Positions 1 to 6,051 of a DNA stretch of 6,299 bases are shown here, in pieces. The stretch spans positions 1-6,299 of the forward strand of contig CALLNA010000084.1 in the NCBI GenBank assembly GCA_938005655.1, written 5' to 3'. The DNA comes from an uncultured Novosphingobium sp. (lineage in GTDB: Bacteria > Pseudomonadota > Alphaproteobacteria > Sphingomonadales > Sphingomonadaceae). Below the pieces are notes generated by a model that made no database searches, had not been told where the DNA came from, and saw only the letters and a program-made list of their open reading frames with translations. Position numbers and translations under genes: made by a program. Position 1 is the stretch's first letter. Every line of letters starts with the position of its first letter.

Positions 1-1
1 G

Positions 2-1384
<1,383 letters not shown>

Positions 1385-1415
1385 CCGCGGCGGAGGCTGC
1401 CGCGATCATCCGGCA

Positions 1416-1832
1416 ATGAGCCTGCCGCCTCTCCGCTTCGGCTACTTCGTCCTCGCCGTCGCGGATATCGCCGCGATGCGCGAATGGTACTGCAAGGTAC
1501 TGGATTTCACGCTGCTCCGCACCGGGCGGATGGAGGAGCTGGAGGCCGAGTTCGCGATCCTCGAAGGCCACGGCATCCGCCTCGAGCTGGGCGTCCATCT
1601 CGGCGGGCGGCCGGAGCGCGTGCCGGTCCTGCCCTCGCCCGCGTTCATGGATCAGCTCGGCTGGAAGGTCCTGACCTTCCACACGGAGGACCTCGCCGCG
1701 CTCGGCGCCCATCTGGCGGCGAACGAGGTCGACATCGCCTGGTCCGCGAAACCGATCGCGCCGGGGCTCGGCTCAACCCTGTTTCGTGACCCTGAAGGCA
1801 ATCTGATCAACGTCTTCGGCCCGGCGGAATAG
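1416..1832 (+). CDS. Small VOC (glyoxalase/bleomycin-resistance fold) protein
   Basis: This 138-residue protein is the usual length for a single-chain VOC protein with two beta-alpha-beta-beta-beta modules. Module one runs from about residue 7 (RFGYFVLAVADI, then REWYCKVLDF) to ELGV near 60. Module two runs from about WKVLTFHTEDL (83-93) to the hallmark RDPEGNLINVF (124-134). VOC proteins are metal-dependent lyases, isomerases, dioxygenases or binding proteins. Of the usual metal-ligand positions, E57 (IRLEL) and H89 (TFHTED) are present. The first-strand position has no His or Glu (GYFVLAV), and the final Glu is N132 in NLINVF, so the metal site looks incomplete. The gene starts 31 bp after metH stops. 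A GGAGG at 1392-1396 lies 19 nt from the ATG, too far to be a good Shine-Dalgarno, so translation may be weak or coupled to metH. Substrate unknown; it could be a non-catalytic binding protein. Confidence 0.88.
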   Translation: MSLPPLRFGYFVLAVADIAAMREWYCKVLDFTLLRTGRMEELEAEFAILEGHGIRLELGVHLGGRPERVPVLPSPAFMDQLGWKVLTFHTEDLAALGAHLAANEVDIAWSAKPIAPGLGSTLFRDPEGNLINVFGPAE

Positions 1833-1854
1833 ACCCCGCCGCCGGCCCGTGGCA

Positions 1855-1876
1855 CCTCTCCGTCAAACGGGAGAGG
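1855..1876 (+). promoter_or_regulatory. Hairpin enclosing the ribosome-binding site of the NTF2/SnoaL-like gene
   Basis: CCTCTCC (1855-1861) pairs perfectly over 7 bp with GGAGAGG (1870-1876), leaving an 8-nt loop (GTCAAACG). The purine run GGGAGAGG (1869-1876), the only Shine-Dalgarno candidate for the GTG at 1881, forms most of the 3' arm and sits 4 nt before the start codon. Folding would hide the ribosome-binding site. The arms resemble the longer palindromes at 3379, 3449 and 5997, so this may be a diverged relative of that dispersed family rather than a purpose-built switch. Confidence 0.55.
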
Positions 1877-1880
1877 CCTT

Positions 1881-2411
1881 GTGACCACGCCGACCAGCCA
1901 AATCCTCCACGAGCTTGCCGACCGCGAGGCGATCCGCGAATGCCTCTACCGCTATTCGCGCGGGGTCGACCGGCTCGACGCCGACATGATCCGCAGCGCC
2001 TATTGGCCCGACGCGGTCGACGAGCACCTCGACTTCGCCGGCAATGCCGAGGAGTTCATCGCCTGGTCCTTCCCGATCATGGGGACGATGGACCAGACCA
2101 TGCACATGATCGGCAACGTCCTGATGCGGATCGAGGGCGACCGCGCCGACGTCGAGAGCTATTTCTACGGCTATCACCGGGTCAACGGGCCGGACGGCAA
2201 CAAGGCCGACGTGATCGGCGCGGGGCGCTACCTCGACAATTTCGAGAAGCGCGGCGACGAATGGCGGATCGCCCGGCGCTTCGTCCAGACCGACTGGTTC
2301 CGGCAATACCCGGATTCGGCCGACTGGGAGGCTGGGATGCTCGGCATGAAGATCGGGCTGGGCGGGCGCCATCCCGACGACCTCAGCTACCAGCGCTTGC
2401 GGCTGAAGTAG
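1881..2411 (+). CDS. NTF2-like / SnoaL_4-type protein, possible dehydratase or lyase
   Basis: This 176-residue protein has a cone-shaped alpha+beta NTF2/SnoaL-like fold. The N-terminal helices (LADREAIRECLYRYSRGVDRLDADMIRSAYWPDAV, written in parts: AIRECLYRYSRGVD 17-30, then MIRSAYWPDAV 36-46) are typical of the SnoaL_4 group, which includes scytalone dehydratase-like and LinA-like enzymes. Compared from memory with the dehydrochlorinase LinA, D30 (GVD) aligns with its catalytic Asp25, H75 (QTMH) with His73, and R133 (WRIARR, 128-133) with Arg129. Other aligned blocks are YFYGYHRV (94-101), GRYLDNFEKRGDEWRI and the C-terminal WF. An Asp-His pair favours an enzyme that removes a proton, such as a dehydratase, isomerase or eliminase, over a pure binding protein. 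The start is GTG at 1881; the next in-frame Met (residue 36) would remove the first helix. It follows the VOC gene by 48 bp in the same direction. Fold assignment is firm; activity and substrate are inference. Confidence 0.85.
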   Translation: MTTPTSQILHELADREAIRECLYRYSRGVDRLDADMIRSAYWPDAVDEHLDFAGNAEEFIAWSFPIMGTMDQTMHMIGNVLMRIEGDRADVESYFYGYHRVNGPDGNKADVIGAGRYLDNFEKRGDEWRIARRFVQTDWFRQYPDSADWEAGMLGMKIGLGGRHPDDLSYQRLRLK

Positions 2412-2498
2412 CGGGGCCGCCTCGCGACCGACCATCGTCCAGGCGATCTGGCCATCCCCGCCGTCGCCCGATAGGTTCCGCGCCGAACCGAGATCACC

Positions 2499-2505
2499 AG
2501 GAGAG
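2499..2505 (+). promoter_or_regulatory. Shine-Dalgarno site fixing the start of the ICL/PEPM gene
   Basis: AGGAGAG ends 4 nt before the ATG at 2510, with the GGAG core 6 nt from the start. It decides the start, because the reading frame stays open upstream to 1940, overlapping the NTF2-like gene with an Arg-rich, non-protein-like translation. The remainder of the 98-bp gap (2412-2509) holds no promoter or terminator that I can defend. Confidence 0.8.
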
Positions 2506-2509
2506 CAGC

Positions 2510-3370
2510 ATGTCCGAAATGGCCCAGAAGTTCCGCGCGCTGGTCGCGAAGGGCGAACACTTCATGTGCGGCGAGGCCTATTCCGCGCTGACCGGCCGGA
2601 TCGTCGAGCATGTCGGCTTCCCGGCGGCCTATCTCGGCGGCCACGCTTGCAGCGCCTTCCACTATGCCGTGCCCGACAACGGCATTTTCAGCCAGGTCGA
2701 GCAGCTCGACCAGTCGAGCCGCATCGCGGCGGCCATGAACATCCCGCTGATCGTCGACGCCGACACCCTGGGCGAGACCGTGGCCGACGCCTTCCACTTC
2801 ACCCGCCGCTACGTGCGCGCCGGGATCGCCGGCTTCCACGTCGAGGACGAGGTCAATCCCAAGCACACCAGCACGGTCGGCAGCCTCTGCGCGATCCCGG
2901 ACATGCAGTTCCGCCTCGACGCCGCCCGCCGCGCGGCGGGCGATTCGGGCTTCTACATCATCGCCCGCAGCGACGAGATGTATCCCCAGGCCCGCGGCGG
3001 CGGCGGCACGGCCTCGCTGGAGGAGGCGATCCGGCGCGGCAAGGCCTATGAGGAGGCCGGCGCCGACGCCCTGTTCTACCCCTTCGCCTCGCCCGAGGAC
3101 TATGCGGCGATCGCCGCCGAGGTCTCGATCCCGATGTGCACCATGGGCTTCAACCTGCCGAATACCGCCTTCAACATGACCACCGGCTGGGGCTGGACCG
3201 GCGCGGCGCAGCTCCACCTCGCCCGCGCCAAGGAGCTGATGGAGACCGGCACGGTGAAGATGGACAACGTCCTGCCCGGCAAGGACCAGCTGATCCAGCA
3301 GGACTTCTACGACGCCCTGACCGCCGACTGGGCGCGCAAGACCGGCCGCTCGCTGCGCGACGGCTATTGA
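2510..3370 (+). CDS. Isocitrate lyase/PEP mutase superfamily enzyme, non-canonical active-site loop
   Basis: This 286-residue TIM-barrel protein is the usual length for methylisocitrate lyase, PEP mutase and oxaloacetate decarboxylase relatives. These Mg-dependent enzymes make or break C-C or C-P bonds next to an enolate. Metal-site residues are present: D83 and D85 in IVDADTLGE, and E112/D113 in GFHVEDE. The conserved Arg is R153 in IIARSDE. The barrel continues through GKAYEEAGADALFYP (177-191) and PMCTMGFNLPNTAFN (208-222). Two diagnostic sites differ. The KKCGH/KRCGH loop carrying the catalytic Cys of isocitrate and methylisocitrate lyases is replaced by KHTST (118-122). The usual substrate-loop Ser-Gly of YxSG is GG in YLGGHA (41-46). 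It is therefore probably not an isocitrate or methylisocitrate lyase. A decarboxylase, a hydrolase or a lyase on another 2-oxo acid or malate-type substrate is possible. The start has a good Shine-Dalgarno. Confidence 0.9.
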   Translation: MSEMAQKFRALVAKGEHFMCGEAYSALTGRIVEHVGFPAAYLGGHACSAFHYAVPDNGIFSQVEQLDQSSRIAAAMNIPLIVDADTLGETVADAFHFTRRYVRAGIAGFHVEDEVNPKHTSTVGSLCAIPDMQFRLDAARRAAGDSGFYIIARSDEMYPQARGGGGTASLEEAIRRGKAYEEAGADALFYPFASPEDYAAIAAEVSIPMCTMGFNLPNTAFNMTTGWGWTGAAQLHLARAKELMETGTVKMDNVLPGKDQLIQQDFYDALTADWARKTGRSLRDGY

Positions 3371-3378
3371 CCTCGTGC

Positions 3379-3411
3379 CCCCTCCCGCTTGCGGGAGGGG
3401 TTAGGGGTGGG
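3379..3411 (+). repeat. Palindromic dispersed repeat, copy 1 (REP-like)
   Basis: CCCCTCCCGC (3379-3388) and GCGGGAGGGG (3391-3400) form a perfect 10-bp stem around TT. A tail (TTA then GGGGTGGG, 3404-3411) follows on the plus strand. It begins 8 bp after the ICL/PEPM stop. The very stable stem could stop or protect the 3' end of the upstream mRNA, but no T-run follows, so it is not a classical intrinsic terminator. The same core recurs at 3449 and 5997. Confidence 0.85.
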
Positions 3412-3426
3412 TAAGCCGGGCGCGGT

Positions 3427-3437
3427 GCGGTATCCGC
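3427..3437. other. Small hairpin at the centre of the paired repeats
   Basis: GCGG (3427-3430) and CCGC (3434-3437) flank TAT midway between the two facing repeats. It could form the tip of a larger stem in which GGGGTGGG (3404-3411) pairs with CCCACCCC (3437-3444); the two pairings compete for base 3437. The whole 3379-3470 block could thus extrude as a large cruciform or fold as one RNA structure. Short stem, modest confidence. Confidence 0.4.
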
Positions 3438-3470
3438 CCACCCCCCGGCCCCTCCCGCTAGCGGGAGGGG
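3437..3470 (-). repeat. Palindromic dispersed repeat, copy 2, inverted relative to copy 1
   Basis: CCCCTCCCGC (3449-3458) and GCGGGAGGGG (3461-3470) flank TA, giving a perfect 22-bp palindrome that differs from copy 1 by one central base. Its tail is on the left as CCCACCCC (3437-3444), the exact reverse complement of GGGGTGGG beside copy 1, so the two copies face each other as in REPIN/BIME elements. The purine-rich 3' arm runs into GAGGAG (3470-3475), the nearest Shine-Dalgarno-like sequence to the MFS start at 3490. Confidence 0.85.
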
Positions 3471-3489
3471 AGGAGCTTCGATCCCGCTG

Positions 3490-4998
3490 ATGCCCACCGC
3501 CGCCCGCTACCCCGATCCGACCACGCGCCTGTTGATCACCCTGTCGGCCATGGCCGCGGCGGTGATGAACCAGGTCGACACGACGATCGCCAACGTCGCC
3601 CTGCCGCATATGCAGGGCAGCACCTCGGCCTCGCGCGAGCAGATCACCTGGGTCCTGACCTCCTACATCGTCGCGGCGGCGATCTTCACGCCGCTGACCG
3701 GCTGGCTCGCCGGCGAGTTCGGGCGCAAGCCGCTGCCGCTCTACTCGATCGTCGGCTTCACCCTCGCCTCGGGCCTCTGCGGCATCGCCACCAACCTGTT
3801 CGAGCTGGTCGCCTTCCGCATCCTCCAGGGCGTATTCGGCTCGGCCCTAGTGCCGATGACCCAGGCGACCCTGCTCGACATCAACCCACCCGAGCAGCAC
3901 GGCAAGTCGATGGCGATCTTCGGCCTCGCCGCGATCGTCGGCCCGCTCGCCGGGCCCTTGCTCGGCGGCTACCTGACCGAGGTGCTGTCGTGGCACTGGG
4001 TGTTCTACATCAACCTGCCGCTCGGCGTGCTCTCGTTCATCGGGCTCTCCGCCTTCATGCCCGAGGCCCATAACGAGGAGCAGGCGGACTTCGACCTGTT
4101 CGGCTTCGGCCTGCTGGCGGTCGGCCTCGGCGCCTTCCAGCTCATGCTCGACCGCGGGCAGATGCTCGACTGGTTCGATTCCTGGGAGATCTGCATCGAG
4201 GCGACCCTGGCCGCGGCGGCGGCCTACATGTTCCTCGTCCACATGATGACCGCGCGGCATCCCTTCGTCAGCCTGGCGCTGTTCAAGGACGGCAACTTCG
4301 TGATCTCGACGCTGATCGGGTTCTTCCTCGGCGTGCTGATCTATTCCGTGCTGTCGCTGCTGCCGCCGATGCTCTCCGAGCTGTTCGGCCACCCGACCAT
4401 GGCCATCGGCATCGCCATGGCCCCGCGCGGGATCGGCACGCTGATCGCGATGCTCGTGGTCGGGCGGATCATCAACAAGGTCGACCTGCGGATCCTGATC
4501 TCGGCCGGGATGCTGTTCAGCGCCGCCTCGGGCTGGATGATGGCGCAGATGAACCTCCAGGCCGACGACAGCCTGGTGATCTTCTCCGGCGTGCTCCAGG
4601 GGATCGGCGCGAGCCTGGTCTTCGTGCCGCTCTCGACCATGTCCTTCGCCACCCTCGCCCCGCACCTGCGCAACGAGGGCGCGGCGCTCGGCACCCTGGT
4701 CCGCAACCTCGGCGGCGCGGTCGGCATCGCGGTGATCCAGGCGATGACCGTGCGCAACACGGCCACGGTCGAATCCCGGCTGGTCGAGGGGGCCCGGCCG
4801 GACAACCCGGTGGTCTCGCTGGCCATGCCCGGCTTCGACTTCGGCTCGCTCCAGTCGCTGGAGCGCGTCGACTACGAGATCATGCGCCAGGCGCTGATGG
4901 TCGCCTATGTCGACGCCTTCTGGGCGATGTTCGTGGTCGGCGTGGTCGTGGCCCCGCTGGTCTTCCTGCTGCGCCGGCCCAGAAGGGGGGCGGGCTGA
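3490..4998 (+). CDS. DHA2 family MFS multidrug exporter (EmrB/QacA-like)
   Basis: This 502-residue inner-membrane protein is close to the length of EmrB and has hydrophobic segments consistent with the 14-helix DHA2 architecture. Members export toxic small molecules in exchange for protons. Motifs in order: helix-1 D1 motif VDTTIANVALP with D30 (29-39); motif A GWLAGEFGRKP (71-81) after helix 2; motif B RILQGVFGSALVP with R110 (110-122); antiporter motif C GPLAGPLLGGYL (151-162); and the DHA2-typical WHWVFYINLPLG (168-179) and LDRGQMLDWFDSW (220-232). The last helix (about 474-495) is followed by a short basic tail (RRPRRG). No EmrA-type membrane-fusion partner is encoded in the window. The nearest Shine-Dalgarno-like sequence (GAGGAG, 3470-3475) is 14 nt from the ATG, so initiation may be weak; the next in-frame ATG (residue 21) would cut into helix 1. 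Next to catabolic-type genes it may export a substrate, intermediate or toxin; the substrate is unknown. Confidence 0.93.
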   Translation: MPTAARYPDPTTRLLITLSAMAAAVMNQVDTTIANVALPHMQGSTSASREQITWVLTSYIVAAAIFTPLTGWLAGEFGRKPLPLYSIVGFTLASGLCGIATNLFELVAFRILQGVFGSALVPMTQATLLDINPPEQHGKSMAIFGLAAIVGPLAGPLLGGYLTEVLSWHWVFYINLPLGVLSFIGLSAFMPEAHNEEQADFDLFGFGLLAVGLGAFQLMLDRGQMLDWFDSWEICIEATLAAAAAYMFLVHMMTARHPFVSLALFKDGNFVISTLIGFFLGVLIYSVLSLLPPMLSELFGHPTMAIGIAMAPRGIGTLIAMLVVGRIINKVDLRILISAGMLFSAASGWMMAQMNLQADDSLVIFSGVLQGIGASLVFVPLSTMSFATLAPHLRNEGAALGTLVRNLGGAVGIAVIQAMTVRNTATVESRLVEGARPDNPVVSLAMPGFDFGSLQSLERVDYEIMRQALMVAYVDAFWAMFVVGVVVAPLVFLLRRPRRGAG

Positions 4999-5007
4999 CC
5001 GCGCCCT
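4985..5007. other. Imperfect hairpin across the convergent gene ends
   Basis: The MFS stop (4996-4998) and the minus-strand VOC stop (5008-5010) are 9 bp apart. GGGGCGG (4987-4993) pairs with CCGCGCCC (4999-5006), with one G-G mismatch, around the loop GCTGA, which contains the MFS stop codon. This could mark transcript ends in both directions, but neither side has a convincing T-run, so I do not call it a terminator. Confidence 0.3.
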
Positions 5008-5937
5008 CTAGAATTTCGCCGGTTCGTTCAGCCGGGAGCCGAGCGGCGGATAGCCAGCCGGGGTCTTGTCGGTGAAGTAGATCAGCCGGTCGAAGCACTG
5101 GTCGGGACGGATGGCGAAGCGGTCGGCGACGTTACCGACCAGCTCCAGCCCCTTGCCGCGCAGATAGGCGGCAGCAGCCGGGGCCGACTTCACCTTGAAG
5201 GTCAGGCAGTAGATGCCCTTGATCGACTGCGCGTGACGGGCCAGCGCCGAGCGGTCGGTGCGGCTTTCCAGCGCCTCCAGCACCGTGTCGCCCATCAGGA
5301 AGGGCGCGCAGTCGGCGTCGATGTCGTCGAGCTCGCGGTGCTCCATCTCGATCCAGCCGAACTGCTCGGCGAACAGCTCGCCGGCATCGTCGACCGATTC
5401 GGTGGACAAGCCGATCGCCTGGAGGCCCTCAATCCCCAGCGGATGCTCGTCGCGCCACCTGGCCGGGCTCCAGGCGGGGTCGCGGCGCGGATCGCCGGGG
5501 AGGTCCTGCTGGAGCACCTCGATCCGCATCCCCATCGCCTGGCCGCGGCCGATCAGGAAATAGTGGCTCTCCATCCCGGGATCGTAGTGGAGCTTGAAGC
5601 CGCGCCTGGTGAACCAGGCGTCGGCCGCCTTGAGGTCCGCCACCTTGAGCGCGACGCCGAGCCAGCGCATCGGCGCGGCGCTGCGGCGGAGCATCTCGCC
5701 GGTCGGCGAATCCGGGCTGAGCCCCGCGCCGGCGGGGGAGATCGGGATCAGCATGGTGTCACCGATCATCATCAGCCGCTCCTCGCGGTCGAGGCCCATG
5801 GCCTGCGTTTCGGGCGTGACCAGCATCTCGTAGGCGGTCTCGGCGCCGAACACGTCGATGAAGAAGGCGTCGCACGCCTTGCGCTTGTCGTTGTCGGCAA
5901 TCGCCCAACTGACGTGGGCAAGCGGCATTCCGGGCAT
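5008..5937 (-). CDS. Large VOC family protein with four predicted modules
   Basis: This 309-residue protein is about twice the size of a simple VOC protein, as in extradiol-dioxygenase-like or two-domain glyoxalase proteins. Four successive beta-alpha-beta-beta-beta-like units are suggested: about 6-66 (LAHVSWAIADND ... MIGDTMLIPIS), 91-142 (RWLGVALKVADLKAADAWF, written in parts: LGVALKVADL, then RIEVLQQ), 171-224 (GLQAIGLSTESV ... MGDTVLEALE) and 240-290 (KGIYCLTFKVKS ... RLIYFTD). Candidate metal ligands are H8 on the first strand and E140 in MRIEVL; a full His-His-Glu triad is not obvious, so an Fe(II) dioxygenase role is unproven. The ATG at 5937 has AAGGA (5945-5949) 7 nt upstream on the minus strand, which favours it over the second Met at residue 4. 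It runs convergent with the MFS gene and downstream of the LLM fragment on the same strand, probably as one transcription unit. Function unknown. Confidence 0.85.
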   Translation of the reverse strand: MPGMPLAHVSWAIADNDKRKACDAFFIDVFGAETAYEMLVTPETQAMGLDREERLMMIGDTMLIPISPAGAGLSPDSPTGEMLRRSAAPMRWLGVALKVADLKAADAWFTRRGFKLHYDPGMESHYFLIGRGQAMGMRIEVLQQDLPGDPRRDPAWSPARWRDEHPLGIEGLQAIGLSTESVDDAGELFAEQFGWIEMEHRELDDIDADCAPFLMGDTVLEALESRTDRSALARHAQSIKGIYCLTFKVKSAPAAAAYLRGKGLELVGNVADRFAIRPDQCFDRLIYFTDKTPAGYPPLGSRLNEPAKF

Positions 5938-5984
5938 CTGCAGGTCCTTGTCTATGGTTCGGGGAGGTGCTTGCCACAGGACAG

Positions 5985-6018
5985 GCCCACCCCCAACCCC
6001 TCCCGCGAGCGGGAAGGG
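5985..6018 (-). repeat. Palindromic dispersed repeat, copy 3
   Basis: CCCCTCCCGC (5997-6006) pairs with GCGGGAAGGG (6009-6018) with one C-A mismatch around GA. CCCACCCCC (5987-5995) lies on the left, the same tail as copy 2, so it has copy 2's orientation. It sits in the gap between the LLM fragment and the large VOC gene, within what may be one minus-strand transcript. Confidence 0.8.
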
Positions 6019-6027
6019 AGCAGGCCA

Positions 6028-6048
6028 CGTTCCGGCTATGCCGGAACG
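6028..6048 (-). terminator. Stable hairpin just after the LLM fragment (terminator-like, no T-run)
   Basis: A 9-bp perfect stem, CGTTCCGGC (6028-6036) with GCCGGAACG (6040-6048) around a 3-nt TAT loop, begins 3 bp beyond the minus-strand stop at 6052. Position and stability suit transcript end formation or 3'-end protection. No T-run follows on the minus strand, so Rho-independent termination is doubtful, and read-through into the VOC gene is likely. No other promoter-like element is evident in the 114-bp gap (5938-6051). Confidence 0.4.
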
Positions 6049-6051
6049 GCC

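Noticed and set aside
1940..2509. Upstream extension of the ICL/PEPM reading frame to 1940 (would give 476 residues)
   Set aside because: The extra segment is Arg/Pro-rich low-complexity translation overlapping the NTF2-like gene in another frame, and a good Shine-Dalgarno precedes the ATG at 2510.
2412..2509. Promoter for the ICL/PEPM gene
   Set aside because: No -35/-10 pair with acceptable spacing could be identified by eye in this GC-rich gap; expression may come from upstream.
2387..3217. Long minus-strand open frame (276 residues) opposite the ICL/PEPM gene
   Set aside because: Gly/Ala/Arg/Val-rich shadow of a well-supported plus-strand enzyme, without recognisable motifs.
3379..3400. 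Intrinsic (Rho-independent) terminator after the ICL/PEPM gene
   Set aside because: The stem is strong but is followed by TTAGGGG rather than a T-run, and the same palindrome recurs elsewhere, so a dispersed repeat is the better call.
3379..3470. CRISPR-like array
   Set aside because: Only two copies, each an internal palindrome and in opposite orientation, with no regular spacers and no cas genes.
3847..4665. Long minus-strand open frame (272 residues) opposite the MFS gene
   Set aside because: Its His/Glu/Asp/Arg-rich translation resembles no protein family; it is the GC-driven complement of a gene with clear MFS motifs.
5938..6051. tRNA or small RNA gene in the gap between the LLM fragment and the VOC gene
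   Set aside because: No cloverleaf or T-loop consensus; the structure is accounted for by the repeat and one simple hairpin.
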